From a virus, in the IMG/VR virus record IMGVR_UViG_3300025849_000218, positions 1 to 24,260 of that record: a stretch of DNA of 24,260 nucleotides. One strand, given 5' to 3'. The notes under the pieces are model-generated. The model had not been told where the DNA came from and searched no databases. It saw nothing but the letters and a program-made list of their open reading frames with translations. The translations under genes and the position numbers were made by a program. The first letter of the stretch is position 1, and the number at the start of each line of letters is the position of its first letter. This document shows positions 5,977 through 14,191 of the stretch, piece after piece.

Positions 5977-6581
5977 TGAAAAGTATATTTGATTTTATTG
6001 TTGAGCCCTACGGCCAGCGATATAATAATGAAGTTAAAGTAGGTGACAAAAGCCTTATAATTAACACTCAATCAGAAAGTTTTAAATCAGTAAATAATAT
6101 AGCTAAAGTTATAGCAGTACCAAAAGCATTTAAAACACCTATTAAAAAAGGTGATTTAATTATGATACATCATAATGTGTTTAGAAGATTTTATGATATA
6201 AGAGGTGAAGAAAAAAACAGTAGATCATATTTTAAAGATGGTTTATATTTTGTTCAATTAAATCAAATATATTTATATAAATCTAAAGACAGATGGCAAG
6301 CTTTTGGTGATAGATGCTTTATAAGTCCAATTCATAACAATGATGATATAGACGCTAATTTAGAAGAACGCCTTGTTGGTATATTAAAATATGGTAATAG
6401 TTCATTAGAAGCGTTAAAAATCAATGAGGGAGACCTTGTGGGTTATTCACCGTTTGGTGAGTTTGATTTTGTAGTTGATGGCAAGCGTCTTTATTGTATG
6501 AAATCAAATGATATTGTAATTAAGTATGAACGTCAAGGAAACGAAACAGAATATAATCCTAGCTGGGCACAAAGCGGTTGA
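5976..6581 (+). CDS. Tandem GroES-like (Cpn10-fold) protein, candidate phage co-chaperonin
   Basis: The 201-residue protein looks like two GroES-type halves. In the second (about 110-186), GDRCFISPI mimics the first GroES strand (DRVLVKP). A charged stretch (NNDDIDANLEER) follows in the mobile-loop position, then LVGILKYGN and INEGDLVGYSPFGEFDFVVD, then GKRLYCMKSNDIVIK, like the GroES ending. The first half (about 5-102) has the same order: FDFIVEP, a loop, IAKVIAVPK, IKKGDLIMIHHNVF and DGLYFVQLNQIYLYK. GroES heptamers cap GroEL; T4 gp31 is the classic phage version used to fold capsid protein. The position just before terminase and capsid genes fits that. The C-terminus (GNETEYNPSWAQSG) is extra and overlaps the next gene by 56 nt. 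It may alternatively be a structural protein with a borrowed fold. Confidence 0.6.
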   Translation: MKSIFDFIVEPYGQRYNNEVKVGDKSLIINTQSESFKSVNNIAKVIAVPKAFKTPIKKGDLIMIHHNVFRRFYDIRGEEKNSRSYFKDGLYFVQLNQIYLYKSKDRWQAFGDRCFISPIHNNDDIDANLEERLVGILKYGNSSLEALKINEGDLVGYSPFGEFDFVVDGKRLYCMKSNDIVIKYERQGNETEYNPSWAQSG

Positions 6582-6801
6582 GGAACTTATTAAGGTAGCA
6601 AAAGAAGCTATAGTTGATTCTGATGATGATATATCAGCTGATAGATTAAAAAATGCTGCTGCAACTAAAAAGTTAGCTATATTTGATGCTTTTGAAATAC
6701 TTAATCGTATTAAAGAAGAAGAAGATATGTTAAACGAAAAACCAAAAGAAGAAGTTCAAGCTAAAGCTTTTGGAGGTTTTGCAGAAAGAAGATCTAAGTA
6801 A
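6526..6801 (+). CDS. Small helical protein in terminase small-subunit position
   Basis: The 91-residue, mostly alpha-helical protein begins MNVKETKQNIILAGHKAVEE, continues LIKVAKEAIVDSDDDISADR, KNAAATKKLAIFDAFEILNR, and ends AFGGFAERRSK. It lies directly upstream of the large terminase gene, with a one-base TAATG overlap, which is the usual place of the small subunit that recognises DNA for packaging. A classical helix-turn-helix is not obvious and the length is at the short end, so the role is inferred from position. The only usable start in frame is ATG 6526: no ATG, GTG or TTG follows in the next 60 codons. This forces a 56-nt overlap with the GroES-like gene. Confidence 0.65.
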   Translation: MNVKETKQNIILAGHKAVEELIKVAKEAIVDSDDDISADRLKNAAATKKLAIFDAFEILNRIKEEEDMLNEKPKEEVQAKAFGGFAERRSK

Positions 6802-9005
6802 TGTATAAGCAAACTTTATATAAAGTAATTGATCATATAAAACCACATGTAATAAAAAGATTGAATAAATCTAAAAAGTGGAAATATGGTTATAATAAAG
6901 AATATGATGTTATTGTTATATCTAATACAGGTCAAATAGGTGAAGTATACGAAATACAAAATTTAAAAATAGCACTACCAAAAGAGAAAGATGTTAACAA
7001 GGATTATGACAAGTGGCAAGTACACGAATATCCTAAAACATTAAAAAAGATTAAAACAATATTCGACTGGAAACAATATCCAGATGATTTCAAAGAAAAA
7101 TGGTATGCGTATATTGATAGAGAATTTGCTAGGCGCCACGAAGGCTATTGGTTTACTAATAAAGGTAAAGCTACTTATATTACTGGTACTCATTACATGT
7201 ACCTGCAGTGGTCCAAGATTGATGTTGGGCAAGCAGATTTTAGGGAAGCAAACAGATTATTCTATATATTTTGGGAAGCTTGTAAAGCAGATACAAGATG
7301 TTACGGAATGTGCTACCTCAAAAACAGACGGTCTGGTTTTTCATTCATGGCATCCGGCGAAACTGTCAACCTTGCCACTATCTCTAGTGATGCTAGATAC
7401 GGCGTCTTATCAAAGTCTGGGGCTGATGCAAAGAAAATGTTTACCGATAAAATCGTACCAATTTCAGTCAACTACCCTTTCTTCTTCAAGCCGATTCAAG
7501 ACGGTATGGATAGGCCAAAAACAGAACTTGCATACAGAGTTCCTGCTAGCAGATTTACAAGACGTAAACTAGACAATAATGAACAACTAGAAGAATTAGA
7601 AGGATTAGATACAACTATTGACTGGAAAAATACAGGAGACAATAGTTATGATGGTGAAAAATTAAAATTACTTGTACATGATGAATCTGGTAAGTGGGAA
7701 AAACCTGATAATATATTAAACAACTGGAGGGTTACAAAAACTTGTTTACGATTAGGTTCTAGAATTATAGGTAAATGTATGATGGGATCAACGTCAAATG
7801 CTTTAGATAAAGGAGGTAGAAATTATAAAAAATTGTATGATGACTCAGACGTTACCAGAAGAAACCGCAACGGGCAGACTAGCTCGGGATTATATAGCCT
7901 GTTCATTCCTATGGAGTGGAATTACGAAGGATACATTGATTCTTATGGATTACCTGTCTTTGAGACACCGGAAAAACCTAAAAAAGGGCCAGATGGTTTC
8001 CCCATTGAAATCGGTGTTATCGAACACTGGGAAAATGAAGTAGATGGCCTTAAGAATGATCCTGATGCACTTAATGAATTATATAGACAGTTTCCACGTA
8101 CAGAGAAACATGCTTTCAGAGATGAAACAAAACAATCATTGTTTAATCTTACAAAAATCTATGAACAAATAGATTATAATGAAGATTTAAAACAATCAAA
8201 TGTAGTTACACAGGGTAATTTTATGTGGGAAGGTGGGATTAAAGATACAAGCGTTCAATTTGTTCCCAGTAAACAAGGTAGGTTTATAGTATCTTGGGTT
8301 CCAGATGTTCAACAACAAAATAGATTTATTATTAAAAATGGTATGAAGTATCCTGCTAATGAACATATGGGTGCTTTTGGTTGTGATAGTTATGATATAT
8401 CAGGAACTGTAGATGGTAGAGGATCTAAAGGTGCGTTGCACGGTTTAACTAAGTTTACTATGGATACTTGTCCACCTAACTTATTTTTTTTAGAATATAT
8501 AGCTAGACCACAAACTGCTGAAACATTTTTTGAAGATGTGCTTATGGCTTTGCATTTTTATGGTATGCCTATATTAGCAGAGAATAATAAACCTAGGTTA
8601 TTATATCATTTAAAAAGAAGAGGTTATAGAGGTTACTCTATGAACAGACCAGACAAAACAGCATATAAATTATCTGTAACGGAAAAAGAAATAGGTGGTA
8701 TACCTAATTCAAGTGAAGATGTTAAACAAGCTCACGCTGCAGCTATTGAATCCTATATTGAAATGTTTGTAGGATATAATAATGAACAATACGGAACAAT
8801 GTATTTTCAAAGAACATTAGAAGACTGGGCTGCTTTTAATATAAATAACAGAACAAAACATGATGCATCTATAAGCTCTGGCTTAGCTATCATGGCTTGT
8901 AATAAAAATAAATATAGACCTATACCTGAACATATAAAAGAAAAAGTAAGTTTAAATTTTTCTAAATATGATAACAAAGGTTTTAAATCAAAAATAATTA
9001 ATTAG
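6801..9005 (+). CDS. terL: Terminase large subunit (DNA-packaging ATPase/nuclease)
   Basis: The 734-residue protein has the full two-domain plan. The N-terminal part contains FTNKGKATYITGTHYMYLQW (118-137), then the adenine-binding/Walker A-like segment LKNRRSGFSFMASGE (173-187), which is degenerate with Arg-rich R-R-S-G-F-S. Walker B follows at about 289-295 (KLLVHDE, D294/E295), then the coupling motif GSTSN (329-333). The C-terminal RNase H-like nuclease shows FGCDSYD (D529), ILAENN (E594) and RTKHDASISSGLA (D688) as the acidic triad. TerL pumps DNA through the portal and cuts it at the end of packaging. The next gene, the portal, starts directly after the stop. Two internal patches (about 7290-7570 and 7845-8010) use more C- and G-ending codons than the rest of the gene. 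Confidence 0.93.
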   Translation: MYKQTLYKVIDHIKPHVIKRLNKSKKWKYGYNKEYDVIVISNTGQIGEVYEIQNLKIALPKEKDVNKDYDKWQVHEYPKTLKKIKTIFDWKQYPDDFKEKWYAYIDREFARRHEGYWFTNKGKATYITGTHYMYLQWSKIDVGQADFREANRLFYIFWEACKADTRCYGMCYLKNRRSGFSFMASGETVNLATISSDARYGVLSKSGADAKKMFTDKIVPISVNYPFFFKPIQDGMDRPKTELAYRVPASRFTRRKLDNNEQLEELEGLDTTIDWKNTGDNSYDGEKLKLLVHDESGKWEKPDNILNNWRVTKTCLRLGSRIIGKCMMGSTSNALDKGGRNYKKLYDDSDVTRRNRNGQTSSGLYSLFIPMEWNYEGYIDSYGLPVFETPEKPKKGPDGFPIEIGVIEHWENEVDGLKNDPDALNELYRQFPRTEKHAFRDETKQSLFNLTKIYEQIDYNEDLKQSNVVTQGNFMWEGGIKDTSVQFVPSKQGRFIVSWVPDVQQQNRFIIKNGMKYPANEHMGAFGCDSYDISGTVDGRGSKGALHGLTKFTMDTCPPNLFFLEYIARPQTAETFFEDVLMALHFYGMPILAENNKPRLLYHLKRRGYRGYSMNRPDKTAYKLSVTEKEIGGIPNSSEDVKQAHAAAIESYIEMFVGYNNEQYGTMYFQRTLEDWAAFNINNRTKHDASISSGLAIMACNKNKYRPIPEHIKEKVSLNFSKYDNKGFKSKIIN

Positions 9006-11402
9006 ATGATTAATACGAGTACTAATAGTTCCTTTCCTAGTCAGGTGGTACCTGTCGCGGAAAAGCTTAGTTTAGAGTATGGTCTGCAAGTAGGGCAAGC
9101 CATTGAATATGAATGGTTTAGAGGTGGTAGAGTTAACGGAACAAGATGGCAAAAAGGATTTCAAAACTTTAATAGATTAAGATTATATGCTAGAGGTGAA
9201 CAACCTGTACAGAAATATAAAGATGAATTATCTATTAATGGTGATTTATCTTATTTAAATTTAGACTGGAAGCCAGTACCTATAATACCTAAATTTGTAG
9301 ATATAGTTGTAAATGGTATTTCTTCTAAAAAATATGATATAAAAGCTTACGCTCAAGATCCTTTTTCACAAAAAGAAAGAACTAATTACGCGTCATCAAT
9401 TTTAAGAGACATGTTATCTAAACCTTTGTTAGATAATATACAGCAAAGTTTAGGTGTAGATGTTTACAATGTAGTTGATCCTGCAAATTTACCTCAATCA
9501 AAGGAAGAGCTTGAAGTACATATGCAATTAAACTATAAACAGTCTGTAGAAATAGCTGAAGAAGAAGTTATTAATAATGTTTTAGATTTTAATAAATACG
9601 AATTAATTAATAAAAGAGTTGTAGAAGATATAGTTACTGTTGGTATTGGAGCTGTAAAAACTAGTTTTAACAAAGCTGAAGGTGTTACAATAGATTATGT
9701 TAATCCTTCTAATTTAGTTTATTCATATACTAACGATCCTAATTTTCAGGATTTATATTATGTAGGTGAAATAAAATCTATAACACTACCTGAATTAAAA
9801 AAAGAATTTCCTAATTTAACTAACGAAGAGCTTAAAAAAATACAAAAGTATCCTGGTAGAGAAGGTTATATGCGTAACCGTAATAACGATGATGATTTAG
9901 TTCAAGTAATGTATTTTGAATACAAATCTTATATAGATCAAGTTTTTAAAGTTAAAAACACTGATAATGGTTTAGAAAAAGTATTAGAAAAACCTGACAC
10001 ATTTAACCCACCAGAAAGTGATAACTTTGATAGAGTGTCTAGAACAATAGAAGTATTGTTTACTGGTGCTAAAGTTATGGGTGTGGAACAAATGCTTAAA
10101 TGGGAAATGTCAGAAAACATGACAAGACCTAAAAGTGATTTAACTAAAGTTAATATGAACTACAACATCGTAGCGCCTCATATGTATCAAGGTCGTATAG
10201 ATTCGCTTGTAGGGCGTATAACAGGTTTTGCTGATATGATACAGCTTACATCGCTTAAGCTACAACAGGTGATTGCTAGAATGGTTCCAGATGGTGTCTT
10301 TGTAGATGTTGACGGTTTAGCAGAAGTTGATTTAGGTAATGGTACTAATTATAATCCGCAGGAAGCATTAAATATGTATTTCCAAACTGGTAGTATAGTT
10401 GGTAGAAGTTTAACACAGGACGGTGATCCTAACAGAGGCAAAGTACCTATACAAGAATTACAAACATCTAGTGCTAACGGAAAAATACAATCGTTGATCA
10501 ACACTTATCAGTATTATTTACAAATGATAAGAGACGTAACAGGATTGAATGAAGCAAGAGATGGCAGTTTACCAGACAAAAACGCGTTGGTCGGTTTGCA
10601 AAAAATGGCTGCCAATGCTTCTAATGTAGCAACTAAACATATTTTAAACAGTAGTTTATATTTAACACTTAAAACTTGTGAAAATATATCACTTAGAATT
10701 GCTGATATGTTAGATTTTGATTTAACTAATAATGCACTTAAAGCTAGTATAGGTAAATTTAATGTTGCTACTTTACATGAAATAGATGATTTACATTTAT
10801 ATGATTTTGGAATTTACATGGAGTTAGAACCTGAAGAAGAGGAAAAAGCTATGTTAGAACAAAATATACAAATGGCTTTACAACAAAATCAAATATACCT
10901 TGAAGATGCTATTGATATTAGAGAAATAAGAAACTTAACTTTAGCTAATCAAGTTTTAAAATACAAAAGAGTTAAAAAGCAAGAAGCTGATCAAGAAGCT
11001 CAAATGGCTAACATACAAGCTCAAGCAGATTCAAACTCTAAAGCATCAGAGCAAGCGGCTATGAATGATGTTCAAAAAGCTGAAGCTTTAGCTCAAACAG
11101 AAACACAAATAGAACAATCCAAATCTCAGTTTGAAATACAAAGAATGCAAACAGAGAATCAACTTAAGTTACAATTAATGGCTCAAGAATTTGAGTATAA
11201 CATGAAACTTAAACAAATGGATGTAGACACAAACACAAAAAAAGAAGCTCAAATAGAAGATCGTAAAGACAAACGAACTGAAATGCAAGCTACACAACAA
11301 TCAAAATTAATTAGTCAGAGACAAAATGATCTTCCACCTACTAATTTTGAATCATCAGGTATTCCACCTGAAAACACAGATATGCAGCAACAACCTGTAT
11401 AA
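9006..11402 (+). CDS. Portal protein
   Basis: The 798-residue protein starts immediately after the terL stop, the standard place for a portal. Early residues include EYEWFRGGRVNGTRWQKGF and NLDWKPVPIIPKFVDIVVNG, similar to the clip/stem core of podovirus portals, with repeated aromatic and Asn-rich strands. The centre contains IQSLINTYQYYLQMIRDVTG and LNEARDGSLPDKNALVGLQK, typical of the crown/helix region that lines the tunnel. From about residue 664 to 790 the sequence is Gln/Glu/Lys/Ala-rich and should form a long coiled-coil barrel. A dodecameric ring at one capsid vertex is expected for the family. The last residues are Pro/Gln-rich and probably disordered. Confidence 0.88.
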   Translation: MINTSTNSSFPSQVVPVAEKLSLEYGLQVGQAIEYEWFRGGRVNGTRWQKGFQNFNRLRLYARGEQPVQKYKDELSINGDLSYLNLDWKPVPIIPKFVDIVVNGISSKKYDIKAYAQDPFSQKERTNYASSILRDMLSKPLLDNIQQSLGVDVYNVVDPANLPQSKEELEVHMQLNYKQSVEIAEEEVINNVLDFNKYELINKRVVEDIVTVGIGAVKTSFNKAEGVTIDYVNPSNLVYSYTNDPNFQDLYYVGEIKSITLPELKKEFPNLTNEELKKIQKYPGREGYMRNRNNDDDLVQVMYFEYKSYIDQVFKVKNTDNGLEKVLEKPDTFNPPESDNFDRVSRTIEVLFTGAKVMGVEQMLKWEMSENMTRPKSDLTKVNMNYNIVAPHMYQGRIDSLVGRITGFADMIQLTSLKLQQVIARMVPDGVFVDVDGLAEVDLGNGTNYNPQEALNMYFQTGSIVGRSLTQDGDPNRGKVPIQELQTSSANGKIQSLINTYQYYLQMIRDVTGLNEARDGSLPDKNALVGLQKMAANASNVATKHILNSSLYLTLKTCENISLRIADMLDFDLTNNALKASIGKFNVATLHEIDDLHLYDFGIYMELEPEEEEKAMLEQNIQMALQQNQIYLEDAIDIREIRNLTLANQVLKYKRVKKQEADQEAQMANIQAQADSNSKASEQAAMNDVQKAEALAQTETQIEQSKSQFEIQRMQTENQLKLQLMAQEFEYNMKLKQMDVDTNTKKEAQIEDRKDKRTEMQATQQSKLISQRQNDLPPTNFESSGIPPENTDMQQQPV

Positions 11403-11430
11403 CTTTTATTAATTTTTATATTATTTTATT

Positions 11431-12615
11431 ATGTCAGAAACAAAAGAAAAAGCTGGAAAGCTTAAGGTAAAAGCTAAAATTCTTAAACCTAAAAATCTAT
11501 CAAACAATGATGAACCTATAAAAGTAGATTTATCAAAACCTAAAACAGAAGAACAAGATGCCATTCAAACACAAGAGACAAATGATAGCAATGTTGTTGT
11601 CGAAGAGTCAAAAAACAGTGTCGACAGCAAAGAAGTGGTTGAAGAAATACGGCCCACCGAAGAAGTAAAACCAGTTATTGAAGAAATAATTGATGAAAAA
11701 CCTGAAGAAGAAGAGGTTATTTCAATAGGTGAAAAAATGGAACCACAAGCTGAAACTACAGCGGAGGAACCACAAACTGTTAAACAAGATATTAACTTAC
11801 CTGAAAACATCGAAAAAGTCGTAGACTTTATGAAAGAAACAGGTGGAACATTAGAAGATTATGTTAGATTAAATGCTGACTACTCTAATGTAGATAGTGA
11901 TACTTTACTTAGAGAGTATTACAAACAGACTAAATCTCACTTAGATTCAGAGGAAATTAGTTTTCTATTAGAAGACAATTTTCAATTTGATGAAGAGTTA
12001 GATGAAGCAAGAGATATTCGGAAGAAGAAACTTGCATATAAAGAAGAGGTTGCAAAAGCCCGTAAGCATTTAGATGGTTTAAAGAGTCAATATTACGACG
12101 AAATCAAGTTGAGACCCGGAGTAACTCAAGAACAAAAGAAAGCTATGGATTTTTTCAATCGCTACAACGAAGAGCAAAATGTAGCAGAGCAACAACATGA
12201 AGTGTTTAAAAACACCACTAAAGATTATTTTACCAAAGAATTCAAAGGTTTTGATTTTAGCGTAGGAGACAAAAAATTTAGATACGGTGTTAAAAACCCT
12301 AGTGAAGTTGCAGATAATCAATCAAACATCAGTAATATAGTTAAGAAGTTCTTAAACGATAAAGGTGATGTAACTGATGTAAAAGGTTATCATAAAGCTA
12401 TGTATGCCGCACAAAATGCAGATACTATTGCACAACATTTTTATGAGCAAGGTAAAGCCGATGCTATAAGAAATGTCGCTGCAAAATCAAACAACATTAC
12501 TAACGAAGCTAGAGAAAGTGCTCCGAGCGATGTATTTGTTGGTGGATTTAAAGTTAAAAGTATAAGTGGTCTTGACTCTTCAAAATTAAAAATTAAAGCA
12601 AGAAAATTTAACTAA
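11431..12615 (+). CDS. Scaffolding-like capsid assembly protein
   Basis: The 394-residue protein sits between portal and major capsid genes, where scaffolding proteins are found. The N-terminus is basic (KLKVKAKILK, residues 10-19). Residues about 28-120 are highly acidic and repetitive (Glu, Val, Thr, Pro; likely disordered). Residues about 125-350 are helical with coiled-coil character (EARDIRKKKLAYKEEVAKAR), and the C-terminus is again basic (KLKIKARKFN, 385-394). Acidic helical proteins with a basic end that binds coat protein are typical of scaffolds. Similar basic motifs at both ends are unusual. No protease motif is visible. The A/T-only leader at 11403-11430 contains no Shine-Dalgarno motif. 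Confidence 0.75.
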   Translation: MSETKEKAGKLKVKAKILKPKNLSNNDEPIKVDLSKPKTEEQDAIQTQETNDSNVVVEESKNSVDSKEVVEEIRPTEEVKPVIEEIIDEKPEEEEVISIGEKMEPQAETTAEEPQTVKQDINLPENIEKVVDFMKETGGTLEDYVRLNADYSNVDSDTLLREYYKQTKSHLDSEEISFLLEDNFQFDEELDEARDIRKKKLAYKEEVAKARKHLDGLKSQYYDEIKLRPGVTQEQKKAMDFFNRYNEEQNVAEQQHEVFKNTTKDYFTKEFKGFDFSVGDKKFRYGVKNPSEVADNQSNISNIVKKFLNDKGDVTDVKGYHKAMYAAQNADTIAQHFYEQGKADAIRNVAAKSNNITNEARESAPSDVFVGGFKVKSISGLDSSKLKIKARKFN

Positions 12616-12633
12616 AACTAAAAATTATTAATT

Positions 12634-14112
12634 ATGGGACAAATTGCTCCAGTGTTTGGAAGTATCGTACCTTCTCAAACGCAACTACCGCTAGCTAACA
12701 ACTACCTAGCGTTTAATACTGCTGCTGCAGGTGCAAACGATTTTGCACAACAGTATCTACCAGAAGTTTATGAAGCTGAAGTAGAAAGATATGGAAACAG
12801 AACTTTAGGTGGTTTCTTAAAAATGGTTGGCGCTGAAATGCCAATGACGTCTGATCAAGTTATCTGGTCAGAACAAAATAGATTACACATCTCTTACACA
12901 GGGTGTACACTAACAGGACCTGGTGCTGGAACATTCGTGTTTAGCGTACCTACTAATGCTGCTGTTGGTGCAACTTCTATTAAAAATGCAATTGCTCCTA
13001 ACGATACTATCGTTGTAATGAACCCAACTACTGGCGTTACATTAAAAGGTATTGTAGGTGCTGTAGCTGCAAATGGTGCTTTAACAAACGTTACTGCTTA
13101 TCCATTTACAACTGCTAACTGGGATACTTTAGGTATTGCTGCTGCTGCAGGTGCTGCTGGATTAAAGATATTCGTTTACGGTTCTTTATTTGCTAAAGGA
13201 ACTGGAAGTGGAAACTTTTCAGTACAGCCACAATTTACTCAATACTCTAATCAACCAATCATAATCAAAGATAGATTTGAAATTAATGGTTCTGATATGG
13301 CACAGATTGGATGGGTAGAAGTTGCTACAGAAGACGGAACATCAGGATACTTATGGTATTTAAAGTCTGAGTCTGAAACAAGATTACGTTTTGACGATTA
13401 CTTAGAAATGGCAATGGTTGAAGGAGAATTAGCTGCTGCTGCTAGTGGTTTCACTGCTCAAGCTGCTAACGTACCTGGATTCTCAGCTACTATTAATGCT
13501 CATGGTACTGAAGGTCTTTTCCAAGCTATTACTAATAGAGGTAATATTATGAGTGGATTCCAAGGTGCTACAGGTATTTCTGATTTCGATCAAATACTTA
13601 AAAACCTTGACACACAAGGTGCTATTGAAGAAAACATGTTATTCTTAAATAGAGATACAGACTTAGAGTTTGATGACATGCTAAGCCAAATTTCTGCAGG
13701 ACAATCTGGAGGAACTGCTTACGGTTTATTTGAAAATTCTGAGGATATGGCTTTAAATTTAGGTTTCTCTGGTTTCAGAAGAGGTTCTTATGACTTCTAC
13801 AAAACAAGCTGGAAATACTTAAATGACGCTTCAACAAGAGGTGCAGTAGCTGTAAACAATATCGATGGTGTATTAATTCCTGCGGGAACTTCTACAGTTT
13901 ATGACCAAATTTTAGGTACAAACATTAGAAGACCATTCTTACACGTAAGATATAGAGCTTCTCAAGGAGATGACAGAAGATACAAAAACTGGATCACTGG
14001 TACTGCTGGTGGTGCTTACACTTCTGAAATTGACTCGATGATCGTAAACTGGTTATCAGAGAGATGTTTAGTTACTCAAGCTGCTAATAACTTCGTGTTA
14101 TTCCAAAGCTAG
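12634..14112 (+). CDS. Major capsid protein (probable HK97-like fold)
   Basis: The 492-residue protein is in the canonical position after the scaffold and before a strong terminator. Its codons are noticeably richer in AAC, ATC and TTC than most genes here, as expected for the most abundant product. The N-terminus (TAAAGANDFAQQYLPEVYEA) leads into GNRTLGGFLKMVGAEMP. Residues about 90-185 are a Gly/Ala/Thr/Val-rich beta insertion (from TGCTLTGPGAGTFVFSVP) that looks like an added surface domain. Then come the spine-like segments DDYLEMAMVEGELAAAASGF and FRRGSYDFYKTSWKYLND, and a beta-rich C-terminus (RCLVTQAANNFVLFQS). Fold assignment rests on context and pattern; hexamer/pentamer assembly is expected. 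Confidence 0.85.
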   Translation: MGQIAPVFGSIVPSQTQLPLANNYLAFNTAAAGANDFAQQYLPEVYEAEVERYGNRTLGGFLKMVGAEMPMTSDQVIWSEQNRLHISYTGCTLTGPGAGTFVFSVPTNAAVGATSIKNAIAPNDTIVVMNPTTGVTLKGIVGAVAANGALTNVTAYPFTTANWDTLGIAAAAGAAGLKIFVYGSLFAKGTGSGNFSVQPQFTQYSNQPIIIKDRFEINGSDMAQIGWVEVATEDGTSGYLWYLKSESETRLRFDDYLEMAMVEGELAAAASGFTAQAANVPGFSATINAHGTEGLFQAITNRGNIMSGFQGATGISDFDQILKNLDTQGAIEENMLFLNRDTDLEFDDMLSQISAGQSGGTAYGLFENSEDMALNLGFSGFRRGSYDFYKTSWKYLNDASTRGAVAVNNIDGVLIPAGTSTVYDQILGTNIRRPFLHVRYRASQGDDRRYKNWITGTAGGAYTSEIDSMIVNWLSERCLVTQAANNFVLFQS

Positions 14113-14119
14113 AATTACT

Positions 14120-14167
14120 GTAGTAGTTACCCTCGTTGAACTGACGGGGGTAATTATTACTTTTATT
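14120..14167 (+). terminator. Intrinsic terminator after the major capsid gene
   Basis: Arms 14120-14135 and 14145-14160 pair perfectly over 16 bp if three G-U wobbles are allowed (14123/14157, 14126/14154, 14133/14147). The loop is nine bases and a TTTTATT tract follows at 14161-14167. The GC-rich part is at the loop side (CCCTCG with CGGGGG). It begins 8 nt after the capsid stop, so it should set the 3' end of an abundant capsid transcript, perhaps with partial read-through to the tail genes. Confidence 0.85.
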
Positions 14168-14170
14168 AAT

Positions 14171-14190
14171 TATATTATATTATATTATAT
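14171..14190 (+). repeat. Four TATAT pentamers ending 1 nt before a start codon
   Basis: Four exact tandem TATAT units occupy 14171-14190; one C follows and ATG begins at 14192. The arrangement (4 x 5 nt, one spacer base, ATG) is the same as before the gene at 5495, although the pentamer differs. It may serve as an A/U-only translation leader or contain a promoter -10-like element for restarting transcription after the terminator. Confidence 0.75.
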
Positions 14191-14191
14191 C

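Noticed and set aside
7084-7572. 162-aa + strand ORF inside terL
   Set aside because: It has no typical start leader and no recognisable domain; it arises where terL uses G/C-ending codons. It is kept only as part of the codon-patch observation.
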